A program made the position numbers and the translations under genes. Below, one piece after another: positions 1 through 8,479 of a stretch of DNA of 39,901 nt. Each line of letters opens with the position of its first letter. Within the stretch, counting starts at the first letter, position 1. The notes below the pieces were generated by a model. It ran no database searches. It was not told the origin of the DNA and saw nothing but the letters and a program-made list of their open reading frames with translations. Origin of the DNA: Alphaproteobacteria bacterium (GTDB lineage Bacteria; Pseudomonadota; Alphaproteobacteria; UBA8366; Aestuariispiraceae); contig SPJV01000128.1 in the NCBI GenBank assembly GCA_006844765.1, forward strand, positions 1 through 39,901, written 5' to 3'.

Positions 1-2100
1 ACTTCGGAGATGTTTTCGAAACTGGCGTTGCGGAAGTCGAGGCTGTTGTTCGATGAACTTCCCACGATCCGGCTGGCAGACTCACCGCCGTCGACGGTTT
101 CAATCGAGTTGTTGGACGCAAAACTGTTCAGGCGGATATCACCGTCGTCCGCAGAGACGACCCGGTCCGTACCGCTACCGCCGGAGAGGCGATCACTCGC
201 GTCATTCTCACCATCAAGTACGAAGGTATCGTTGCCACTGCCACCGTCGAGTTGGTCCGTGCCTTTCCCGCCGATGAGCGTATCAGCACCATCACCGCCA
301 AAGAGACGGTCATTGCCGCTGCCGCCTTCCAGCTGGTCATTGCCTTTCTCGCCGCTCAGGAAGTCATTGCCTGAGCCGCCTTTCAGAACGTCGCCACCAG
401 CCGTACCGCGAACCGAGTCATTCCCGGCACCAGCATCAACTTCAGAGATGTTCTGGAAACTCGAATTGCGGAAGTCCAGGCTGTTATTGGCACTATCGCC
501 CACAATCCGGCTTTCAGACGTGCCACCATCAACGACTTCAACAGAGTTATTGGACGCAAAGCGATTGAGCTGAATATCGCCGTCATCGGCGGACACAACC
601 CGGTCCGTGCCGCTGCCACCAGACAACACATCATTAGCGTCATCCTTGCCATCCAGGACAAAGGTATCATTGCCTGATCCGCCGGTCAGCCGGTCCGTCC
701 CCTTACCACCCGACAAGATATCATTGCCCGAGCCGCCATCCAGCTGATCCGCACCATCACCGCCGCTCAGCGTATCAGCACCATCACCGCCATAGAGACG
801 GTCATTGCCGCTGCCGCCTTCCAGACGATCATCACCTTTCTCGCCACTTAGGAAGTCATTGCCCGAGCCGCCTTTCAGGACATCACCACCACGCGTGCCG
901 CGGATCGCATCATGCCCGGCACCGCCATCAACTTCGGAGATGTTTTCGAAACTCGCATTGCGGAAGTCGAGATTGTTGTTTCCGCGATCACCGACGATCC
1001 GGCTGGCAGACTCACCGCCATCGACGGTTTCAATCGAGTTGTTAGACGCAAAACTGTTCAGGCGGATATCGCCATCATCCGCAGAGACGACCCGGTCCGT
1101 ACCGCTACCACCCGCAAGCCGGTCACTCGCATCATTCTCCCCATCCAGAACGAAGGTATCGTTGCCGCTTCCCCCGTCGAGTTGGTCCGTGCCCTTCCCG
1201 CCGATGAGCGTATCAGCGCCATCGCCCCCGAAGAGACGGTCATTGCCGCTGCCGCCTTCCAGCTGGTCATTGCCCTTCTCGCCGCTCAGGAAGTCATTGC
1301 CAGAGCCGCCTTTCAGGACGTCGCCGCCAGCCGTACCGCGAACCGTATCGTTCCCGGCACCAGCATCAACTTCAGAGATGTTCTGGAAACTCGAATTGCG
1401 GAAGTCGAGACTGTTGTTGGCACTATCGCCCACGATCCGGCTTTCAGACGTGCCGCCATCGACAACTTCAACAGAGTTGTTGGACGCGAAGCGATTGAGC
1501 TGGATGTCCCCGTCATCGGCGGACACAACCCGGTCCGTACCGCTGCCACCAGACAACACATCATTGGCATCATCCTTGCCATCCAGGACAAAGGTATCAT
1601 TGCCCGAGCCGCCAGTCAGCCGGTCCGTGCCCTTACCGCCCGACAAGGTATCATTGCCCGAACCGCCATCCAGCTGATCTGCACCATCGCCACCGCTCAG
1701 CGTATCAGCACCATCACCGCCATAGAGACGGTCATTGCCGCTTCCGCCTTCCAGACGATCATCACCTTTCTCACCACTCAGGAAGTCATTGCCCGAACCG
1801 CCTTTCAGGACATCACCACCACGCGTGCCGCGGATCGTGTCATGCCCGGCACCGCCATCCACTTCGGAGATGTTTTCGAAACTGGCGTTGCGAAAGTCGA
1901 GGCTGTTGTTTCCGCGATCACCGACGATCCGGCTTTCAGACGTGCCACCATCGACAACTTCAACAGAATTATTAGAGGCGAAGCGATTGAGTTGGATATC
2001 GCCGTCATCATCGGACACCACCCGGTCCGTGCCGCTGCCACCAGAAAGCACATCATTGGCGTCGTTCTTACCATCCAGGGCAAAGGTATCATTGCCCGAG
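1..2100. repeat. 930-bp tandem repeat (310 codons) in the RTX region, two full copies and a partial third
   Basis: The string acttcggagatg occurs at 1, 931 and 1861, and ttcagagatg at 441 and 1371, giving an exact 930-bp period with no net indel between copies 1–930 and 931–1860. By eye the copies are roughly 90% identical. Each contains two diverged half-modules (offsets 438 and 492 bp). The third copy, from 1861, begins like the others but switches near 1930 to the sequence type of the other half-module (TSESRIVG instead of ESASRIVG), so it is a chimera. Confidence 0.9.
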
Positions 2101-4148
2101 CCGCCGCTCAGCCGGTCCGTGCCCTTACCACCCGTCAGGGTATCATTGCCCGAACCGCCATCCAGCTGATCATTGCCATCACCACCGAGCAGCGTATCAG
2201 CGCCATTACCGCCAAAGAGACGGTCATTGCCGCTACCACCATCCAACAAGTCCGAGCCGTCATTCCCAAGAACGGTGTCATTTCCGCCTTTAGCAGAAAT
2301 CGCTTCATCCGCAGAGCCACCGCGCAGGGTTTCGCTGGACTTGGTGCCGACCAGCGCTTCTCGATCAATGACATCATTAACCGTGACAGTGAGGGTCTGC
2401 GGCGCGCTGGATGCGCTGGTGCCGGCCTCTTCACTTGTCGCAACGACAGACAGATCGATGGAACCGAAGAAGTCCGCCGGCGGCGTTAGGCTCAACCCGT
2501 CCAACTGACCGGCTTCCAGATCGACGCTACCATTCTCGACGGTTAAGACCTGTCCATCGGCCCGCAGCACCGCCCCATCCGGTATCCCGGAAATCGTGAT
2601 CTGGAGTGTTTCCGAACCATCCTGGTCCGACAGAGCCGCATCGATATCAAGCGGGATGGATGTATCCTCATCACCTGTTGCAGCGGCAAGTGTCACTACA
2701 GGCGTGTCTGCGACACCACTGACCGAAACAGTCAAATTCGTGCTGCTGACCGCCTGGTCACCGCCATTGCTTTCAACCGAAATGGCCTGGACCCGAAGCG
2801 TGAAGTCATCCGAAGAATCTGCCGCGGGCGTAATTGTCAGATCGGTCAGCTCTTGGGAGGAAAGCTCGGCTGTGCCATCGGTTACATCAATCACCTCACC
2901 GCCCGATCGCAAGACCGCGCCACTCGGTATGTCGCTGATCTGAACAGACAATTTCTCCGAACCGTCCTGGTCCGAAAGAGCCACATCGATATCGAGAGGG
3001 ATGGATGTATCCTCATCACCTGTTGCAGCGGCAAGTGTCACTACAGGCGTGTCTGCGACACCACTGACCGAAACAGTCAAATTCGTGCTGCTGACCGCCT
3101 GGTCGCCGCCATTGCTTTCAACCGAAATGGCTTGGACCCGAAGCGTGAAGTCATCCGAAGAATCTGCCGCGGGCGTAATTGTCAGATCGGTCAGCTCTTG
3201 GGAGGAAAGCTCGGCTACGCCATCGGTTACATCAATCACCTCACCGCCCGATCGCAAGACCGCGCCACTCGGTATGTCGCTGATCTGAACAGACAATTTC
3301 TCCGAACCATCCTGGTCAACCAATTGGGCCGAAATGTCCAGGTCGATCGCGGTATCTTCTTGTCCGGCCGCCGCTTCGACCGCCAATTCCGGGGCTTCAG
3401 CAGCGGCATCAACCGCAATCGGCTCCGCGACCTCTTCTACGGGTTCAACCGGCGTATCATCATCATCCTGCTGGTCGGTAGTTTCCGGACGAAGCGGCCC
3501 TTCTTCCCGGTCCTCCGGACCGGTGGCCTCAACCGGTTCCAAATCCTCCGGCAGTTCGAACCCTTCCGGTCCAAAGGCCGCCGTTACCTCAATCGCTTCC
3601 GCTGGCGCATCCGGTGAGATCTGGATGAAGAAGACACCATCTTCCCCAACCGAAACGCGGTCGCCGCCCGCGCCGTTCGCGCCATTCTCCGCGCCAGCCC
3701 CGCTATTTGCACCACCGGGATTTTGACCGGCATTCTCTGCCGGGTCAGCCGGCCCGCCTCGTTGGACCAGTTGCACATCGAGGTCGCCAAAATCACCAGC
3801 GTCTCCAGCAATACCAGAGATATCCACTTTGATTAGACCCTGTGCGGCCCCTTCCGCATTCTGCGCCGCAATGACCGACGCCCGATCAACGGAGATACGA
3901 ATGGCGCGGATGTCGACCGTATCCTCGAAACCGCTTTTTTCCTCGGTATCTTCCTGCTGGGCTTCGACGCCTCTTGACCGGGCGGAGCCTGCATGGGTGT
4001 TGGTGATGGTAACATCTGTCTCTACGGAAACATTTGCCTGCGGAGTCAAGGCAACTTCTTCCAGGTCCGTCGCATTGCCATCCGCCTCAGCGAAGTCGAA
4101 CAACTCGACATGTCCTTGAAAACCGTTGTTTTCCAGGCCCTCTACCAT
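1..4148 (-). CDS. Giant RTX / Ig-like repeat protein, type I secretion substrate (C-terminus beyond window)
   Basis: The minus-strand frame opens at ATG 4148 and stays open to the left edge (about 1382 codons), so the C-terminal secretion signal is not seen. From the N-terminus: an acidic region (~1–130), a Gly/Ala/Asn/Pro-rich linker, an acidic E/D/P-rich linker (~190–250), three Ig/cadherin-like repeats of ~115 residues containing DQDGSE and IPSGAVLR (~265–610), then many RTX nonapeptides of the GGSGNDxLxGG type, which bind calcium outside the cell. RTX blocks alternate with a ~50-residue segment containing FASNNS, SRIVG, DFRN and SFENISEVD. Known relatives are large surface or released proteins exported by type I systems, and the divergent ABC/HlyD operon supports that here. 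Adhesin, protective layer or enzyme cannot be decided without the C-terminus. Plus-strand open frames across this gene are artefacts of the repeats. Confidence 0.9.
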   Translation of the reverse strand, partial: MVEGLENNGFQGHVELFDFAEADGNATDLEEVALTPQANVSVETDVTITNTHAGSARSRGVEAQQEDTEEKSGFEDTVDIRAIRISVDRASVIAAQNAEGAAQGLIKVDISGIAGDAGDFGDLDVQLVQRGGPADPAENAGQNPGGANSGAGAENGANGAGGDRVSVGEDGVFFIQISPDAPAEAIEVTAAFGPEGFELPEDLEPVEATGPEDREEGPLRPETTDQQDDDDTPVEPVEEVAEPIAVDAAAEAPELAVEAAAGQEDTAIDLDISAQLVDQDGSEKLSVQISDIPSGAVLRSGGEVIDVTDGVAELSSQELTDLTITPAADSSDDFTLRVQAISVESNGGDQAVSSTNLTVSVSGVADTPVVTLAAATGDEDTSIPLDIDVALSDQDGSEKLSVQISDIPSGAVLRSGGEVIDVTDGTAELSSQELTDLTITPAADSSDDFTLRVQAISVESNGGDQAVSSTNLTVSVSGVADTPVVTLAAATGDEDTSIPLDIDAALSDQDGSETLQITISGIPDGAVLRADGQVLTVENGSVDLEAGQLDGLSLTPPADFFGSIDLSVVATSEEAGTSASSAPQTLTVTVNDVIDREALVGTKSSETLRGGSADEAISAKGGNDTVLGNDGSDLLDGGSGNDRLFGGNGADTLLGGDGNDQLDGGSGNDTLTGGKGTDRLSGGSGNDTFALDGKNDANDVLSGGSGTDRVVSDDDGDIQLNRFASNNSVEVVDGGTSESRIVGDRGNNSLDFRNASFENISEVDGGAGHDTIRGTRGGDVLKGGSGNDFLSGEKGDDRLEGGSGNDRLYGGDGADTLSGGDGADQLDGGSGNDTLSGGKGTDRLTGGSGNDTFVLDGKDDANDVLSGGSGTDRVVSADDGDIQLNRFASNNSVEVVDGGTSESRIVGDSANNSLDFRNSSFQNISEVDAGAGNDTVRGTAGGDVLKGGSGNDFLSGEKGNDQLEGGSGNDRLFGGDGADTLIGGKGTDQLDGGSGNDTFVLDGENDASDRLAGGSGTDRVVSADDGDIRLNSFASNNSIETVDGGESASRIVGDRGNNNLDFRNASFENISEVDGGAGHDAIRGTRGGDVLKGGSGNDFLSGEKGDDRLEGGSGNDRLYGGDGADTLSGGDGADQLDGGSGNDILSGGKGTDRLTGGSGNDTFVLDGKDDANDVLSGGSGTDRVVSADDGDIQLNRFASNNSVEVVDGGTSESRIVGDSANNSLDFRNSSFQNISEVDAGAGNDSVRGTAGGDVLKGGSGNDFLSGEKGNDQLEGGSGNDRLFGGDGADTLIGGKGTDQLDGGSGNDTFVLDGENDASDRLSGGSGTDRVVSADDGDIRLNSFASNNSIETVDGGESASRIVGSSSNNSLDFRNASFENISE
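2641..3330. repeat. 345-bp tandem duplication encoding two near-identical Ig-like domains
   Basis: 2641–2985 and 2986–3330 are aligned with a period of exactly 345 bp (115 codons). Only scattered substitutions separate them over most of the unit, for example tcaccgcc/tcgccgcc and gctgtgcc/gctacgcc. Similarity fades after about 3315. A third, clearly diverged unit lies at about 2300–2640. The near identity implies recent duplication or gene conversion. Confidence 0.88.
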
Positions 4149-4385
4149 GATACCGCTCCAGAGCTCGTTTTCTACGTTTCAAAAAGTTATCCTGTATTTT
4201 ACATAAATCATGCCAGTTGGATGTGATCGAGGTCACGGAGCATCGACAATTCATCCCACATGACCGATAAATCGGTGTAATGAGTTTTTCAGACGCTTCT
4301 ACTAGAGTAGCGTTGGGAACTCGAATTTGCGGGCCGCTAGTAGAAAGCACAGCGGTACTCTGGGACGTTAGAGGCGAGTTTGTGT
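4149..4385. promoter_or_regulatory. Divergent intergenic region between RTX gene and type I secretion operon, with inverted repeat
   Basis: This 237-bp region must carry the promoters for the leftward RTX gene and the rightward exporter operon. It is AT-richer than its flanks. A perfect 9-bp inverted repeat, TTCTACTAG at 4297–4305 and CTAGTAGAA at 4337–4345, is separated by 31 bp on the exporter side, and the first arm also forms CTAC-TAGA-GTAG. It could be an operator or two sites of a dimeric regulator. No regulator gene is adjacent and no convincing −35/−10 pair was assigned. Confidence 0.4.
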
Positions 4386-6188
4386 ATGAGTAAGGCCGAC
4401 GCTACACAAAACCACGCAGCGGGTGCAGGAACCCGTCCGCGTGGCGGTAAATCCCCAACTTTCCTCAGATCCTTCTATCGGGCTGCCCTGGCCAGGTTGG
4501 ATGTGTTGGTTGCGTCTTTCGGGGTCAATGTTCTTAGCCTCGCCCTGCCGCTCGTAATTCTTCAAGTCTATGATCGAATAATCCCGGAAGAGGCATTGGA
4601 TACCTTTACCGTTCTCATGCTGGGAATCGCGGTTGTTGCGGTACTGGACTATATCCTGCGGCAATTTAGAAACCACATCACCGGCTGGTCTGCCGCCCGT
4701 TTTGAGCACGCAACGGGACGCCGCGCTGTTGATCGCCTGATGGGCTCTGAGATCGATGCGTTCGAGCAGTCTTCTCCCAGTGCTCATCTGGACAGAATTG
4801 CTGCGGTTGAGCCGCTTCGGGATTTTCATTCGGGCCAGGGGCTCATCACCATCTCCGACCTGCCCTTCGCTGCGATCTTCCTGGTCCTGATTTGGCTGAT
4901 CGGTGGGGAGTTGGTTTTCGCGACCTTGGCGGTTGCCGGTACAGCATTGCTGTTTTCCGTCATTCTCGGCGCCCGGCTGGATCGCGCTTTGCGGGATCGT
5001 GCCGCGCTGGATGACGACCGATACAATTTCATTTTTCAGGTCTTGAACGGAATCCATACGGTCAAAGGCCTGGGGATGGAGGCGCAATTTCAGCGGCGCT
5101 ATGAAGCGATGATGGGACCGCTTGCGCATGTTGTGGAGCGGGTTTCCTACCTCTCCTCACTTGGCCAATCGTTGTCGACGACGTTCAGTAACCTGGCGAT
5201 GGTGGTAACCGGTGCGCTGGGCTCGATCCTTGTCGTTCAGGGATCAGTCAGTGGCGGGGCTCTGATTGCCTGTGTCTTGCTGGCTGGGCGCGCGATCCAA
5301 CCCTTGATGCGGATCATCGGCTTATGGGTCCAGTCGCGCACGCTGCATTTGGCGGAAGAAAGATTGAATGTCTTGATGGCCATGCCGCAAGAGGCAGCGC
5401 GCAAGGGGACGTTTTCCACCAACATGCCGAATGTCGGCGATATCGTTTTGGACAAGGTGACCGTTCACCGAGGCACCCCAGATTTCCCATCCCTGTCAGA
5501 GGTCAGCCTGGATATTCCGAAAGGTGCCTTTATTGCTGTGCAGGGACCGGTTGGGGGCGGCAAATCGACCTTCATGGATTTGCTGGCCGGGTTGGTTTCC
5601 CCTGACGAGGGGGATTTGACCTTCGACGGCCTGCCGATTTCCGGCATTGATCCGGATGCTCTTCGCTCCCAGATCGGCTTTGCGCGGCAGGATTCCGTTC
5701 TCTATCGCGGGACGATTGAAGACAATTTGAGTTTGTTCGGTGGACGGGACTACCTGCCGGCTGCCCTTAGCTATGCGCGGCGGCTTGGCTTGGATGAAGT
5801 ACTCGCCTTGATGCCGCAGGGTCTCAAAACAGAAGTCGGCGACACAGCGTCAGACGTTCTGCCAAGCAGTGTGCAGCAGCAAATCGCCCTGGTCCGCGTC
5901 CTGGCGCGGGAGCCTGAGCTGCTGTTGTTGGATGAAGCCAACTCTGCCTTTGATATGGAAACCGACCATCTGTTTCGGATGCTGTTGGAAGACCTAAAGC
6001 GCGACAAAACTATCGTCATGGTTACCAGCCGCCCTTCATTGCTGCGACTTGCAGACCGGGTCATCGAATTCAACCGTGGGCGCGCAATTGAAACAGGCGG
6101 TGGGCTAGCCGCACCAATGCAAGGCACAACACAAACTGTCGAGGGTGCCAACGTACCGCGACAGATCGAAGAGGGGTCTGCGGAATGA
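4386..6188 (+). CDS. Type I secretion ABC transporter subunit A (permease-ATPase, degenerate motifs)
   Basis: A 600-residue half-transporter with a six-helix ABC exporter membrane domain (about 30–310) followed by an ATPase domain. Walker A is GPVGGGKST (~387–395), the Q-loop is ARQDSVLY, and Walker B is LLLLDEANSAFD (D516, E517). The signature region reads LPSSVQQQ (~492–499) instead of LSGGQ, and the H-loop reads VTSRPS, so the switch histidine is serine (S548). There is no N-terminal peptidase-like domain. It overlaps the next ABC gene by 4 bp, which suggests translational coupling and a heterodimer. Partner to the HlyD protein downstream and the RTX protein upstream. ATG 4386 was chosen; an in-frame TTG at 4380 sits closer to the GAGG at 4371 and is possible. 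Confidence 0.88.
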   Translation: MSKADATQNHAAGAGTRPRGGKSPTFLRSFYRAALARLDVLVASFGVNVLSLALPLVILQVYDRIIPEEALDTFTVLMLGIAVVAVLDYILRQFRNHITGWSAARFEHATGRRAVDRLMGSEIDAFEQSSPSAHLDRIAAVEPLRDFHSGQGLITISDLPFAAIFLVLIWLIGGELVFATLAVAGTALLFSVILGARLDRALRDRAALDDDRYNFIFQVLNGIHTVKGLGMEAQFQRRYEAMMGPLAHVVERVSYLSSLGQSLSTTFSNLAMVVTGALGSILVVQGSVSGGALIACVLLAGRAIQPLMRIIGLWVQSRTLHLAEERLNVLMAMPQEAARKGTFSTNMPNVGDIVLDKVTVHRGTPDFPSLSEVSLDIPKGAFIAVQGPVGGGKSTFMDLLAGLVSPDEGDLTFDGLPISGIDPDALRSQIGFARQDSVLYRGTIEDNLSLFGGRDYLPAALSYARRLGLDEVLALMPQGLKTEVGDTASDVLPSSVQQQIALVRVLAREPELLLLDEANSAFDMETDHLFRMLLEDLKRDKTIVMVTSRPSLLRLADRVIEFNRGRAIETGGGLAAPMQGTTQTVEGANVPRQIEEGSAE

Positions 6189-8431
6189 ATACCGTAACAC
6201 TCGCCCCGCACACGCCGCACGACATGTTGATCCGCTGGCAACGCGGGTTGATCAATCATTTCGGAGAATATGTCGAGACAGACCCTTACTTCTGCGCACT
6301 CCTAAACTTGCTGGATGCCCAGGATTGGCGGGGAAGCGCCCGGCAAGTTGTCGAGGCGGTGCCGGAGAATGATGGCTTTGGACTTGAAGAGCTGCGCAAC
6401 ACATTGGCACGACTTGGCCTGCGCACCATCAAGATAAAGATGTCTCATCGGCGTCTGTCCGACGCTTTATGTCCCTGCCTGCATATCGGCGGCGGCAACA
6501 CGGCGCCGACTGTTGTGATCCGGCGTCAGGGACGCGATTTTGTATTAGCTCCCCAAACCGGCATTGAAGTAGAGACCGTCGCGAAGTCCCTGCCGCGTGG
6601 GGGAACCTTCCTGATCGTCGAACCGATCGGCCAGGAAGAAAGAGAAGAACGCGGCGGATCCAACGATCCCGCAGGCGCAAAACGCTGGCTGGGGGCTCTG
6701 GTAGCCGAATTCAAACAGGTCATTATATGGGCCTTCATTCTGGCCCTGATCGTGAACCTTTTATCCCTCGCCGGTCCGCTTTCGATCATGGTGATCTATG
6801 ATCAGGTGATCGCAAAAGAATCCCTGGAGACGCTGGACTGGTTGCTGCTTGGGGTTGGGGTTGCCGCCCTGTTTGAGATCGGCCTCAGGGTTCTGAGAGC
6901 ACGATGCCAAGCCTATGTTGGGGCGAAGCTGGACTATCAGGTCGGCATCAAGGTTTTTCAACAAGTCCTGCATTTGCCGCCTCTGCTGACTGAGCGCGCA
7001 CCGGTTGGCGGCCAGGTCACCCGAATTCGCGAGTTCGACAGTTTCCGCGAGATATTCTCCGGTCCGATTGCGGGAATCGCGCTGGACCTGCCCTTCACCA
7101 TCATCTTCGTCGGTATTCTCTTCTGGATCGGCGGACCGCTGGCCTTGGTACCTGTTGTATTGGGGCTCATCTATTTCCTACTGGCCAGAGGCATCGCACC
7201 GGTCTTGCGAGAGCGAACCCGACGCGCCGGCAAGGCCCGATCCAATCGCCATACCTTTTTGGTAGAGCTGATGTGGGGCATGCGATCGATCAAGAAAACC
7301 ATTGGTCCCGGCGTTTGGCGGGAACGTTTTCGCCATGCCTCTGCCAATGCGGCCTGGGCGAATTTCGAAGTCAGCCGATTGCATAGCGGCAGCACCGCCC
7401 TGGCCCAGTCAATCATGTTCATCGCCGGCGCCACGACGCTTGGCTTTGGCGTGCTCATGGTCAATGCAGGCGATATGACGCTTGGTGCATTGATTGCGAC
7501 GATGATGCTAGTCTGGCGTATTCTGGGCCCGATCCAAACCCTCTTTGGGCTTGCAAACCGATTGGAGCAACTGCGGCAGAGCTTCCGCCAGTTGACCGAG
7601 ATGCTCTCCTACCGCCGTGAACAGGAACCGGATCAAAGCCCCTCAACACCGCTTCGATTCCATGGGCAGCTGACCTTTAGCCGGGTCAGTATGCGTTACG
7701 GAGCCGGCACAAACCCAGCTCTGTTAGGCGTCAGTTTTGCCATTGAACCGGGCGAGATCGTCGGAATTGCCGGGGACAGTGGCGCCGGAAAATCGACATT
7801 GGCGAAGCTCGCGCTCGGCCTCTATCAACCCCAAGGCGGGGCCATCAATCTGGATGGCATTGATTTGCGGCAACTGCGCCCGATAACCCTGCGCCAGACC
7901 CTGGGATATGTGCCACAGAAGAACCACGCTTTCCCGGGTTCAATCCTCGACAACATCCGATTGGCCGACCCCACAGCCTCCCTCCATCGCGTGCGGGAAG
8001 CGTGTAAAATGGCTGGGTTGCTTCACAAGATTGAGGCTCTTCCCGGCGGTTTCGACACCGAATTCCGCGACGGATTGCATACACAAATCCCGCAAGGGTT
8101 TCTCCGCCAAATGGCCTTGGCCCGCGCCTTCCTGGTTGATGCGCCGGTCTATATTCTGGACGAGCCGACCAGCGGTATGGACGAAGAAGATGAGCGCTTC
8201 TTCTTGCGCGCCTTGGAAGTGCTTCGGGACCACAAAACCGTTCTTATGGTGACACAGAGACCGAGCCACATGTTGCTCTGCGACAAGCTGGTCTATCTGG
8301 AAGACGGGCAGCTGCGCTACTTCGGCGAGCCCGAAAAAGTACTGGATGCAGTCCATGCTGATACGCTTGCAGCACAGGATGTACTGGAAGGTCGGGTCGG
8401 CGCGGGACAAGCGCGCCTGACCAGTCAATAA
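6185..8431 (+). CDS. Type I secretion ABC transporter subunit B with N-terminal C39-like domain (degenerate motifs)
   Basis: A 748-residue ABC exporter. Residues ~1–145 look like the C39-peptidase-like (CLD) domain of HlyB/LapB-type transporters; I see no canonical catalytic Cys near the N-terminus, so it probably recognises substrate rather than cutting it. A six-helix membrane domain follows (~175–460), then the ATPase: Walker A GDSGAGKST (530–538), Q-loop VPQKNHAF, Walker B VYILDEPTSGMD (D659, E660). The signature region is IPQGFLRQ instead of LSGGQ, and the H-loop is VTQRPS with Gln691 where His is expected. It starts inside the stop of subunit A (ATGA). The pair should form one inner-membrane pump for the RTX protein. 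Confidence 0.88.
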   Translation: MNTVTLAPHTPHDMLIRWQRGLINHFGEYVETDPYFCALLNLLDAQDWRGSARQVVEAVPENDGFGLEELRNTLARLGLRTIKIKMSHRRLSDALCPCLHIGGGNTAPTVVIRRQGRDFVLAPQTGIEVETVAKSLPRGGTFLIVEPIGQEEREERGGSNDPAGAKRWLGALVAEFKQVIIWAFILALIVNLLSLAGPLSIMVIYDQVIAKESLETLDWLLLGVGVAALFEIGLRVLRARCQAYVGAKLDYQVGIKVFQQVLHLPPLLTERAPVGGQVTRIREFDSFREIFSGPIAGIALDLPFTIIFVGILFWIGGPLALVPVVLGLIYFLLARGIAPVLRERTRRAGKARSNRHTFLVELMWGMRSIKKTIGPGVWRERFRHASANAAWANFEVSRLHSGSTALAQSIMFIAGATTLGFGVLMVNAGDMTLGALIATMMLVWRILGPIQTLFGLANRLEQLRQSFRQLTEMLSYRREQEPDQSPSTPLRFHGQLTFSRVSMRYGAGTNPALLGVSFAIEPGEIVGIAGDSGAGKSTLAKLALGLYQPQGGAINLDGIDLRQLRPITLRQTLGYVPQKNHAFPGSILDNIRLADPTASLHRVREACKMAGLLHKIEALPGGFDTEFRDGLHTQIPQGFLRQMALARAFLVDAPVYILDEPTSGMDEEDERFFLRALEVLRDHKTVLMVTQRPSHMLLCDKLVYLEDGQLRYFGEPEKVLDAVHADTLAAQDVLEGRVGAGQARLTSQ

Positions 8432-8479
8432 AGATAACAAGGACAGATCGCTCGGATACCGATGCGGAGGCAGTGAGAG

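Noticed and set aside
912..2489. A 525-codon plus-strand open frame, and other long plus-strand frames at 10–573, 805–1677, 1735–2169, 2853–3617
   Set aside because: They are antisense to the RTX gene, have periodic low-complexity composition caused by the repeats, and none resembles a protein. The minus frame gives clear GGSGNDxLxGG repeats.
1..3330. CRISPR array or satellite DNA suggested by the repeats
   Set aside because: Repeat periods are multiples of three, the units are coding, and there are no short repeats with unique spacers.
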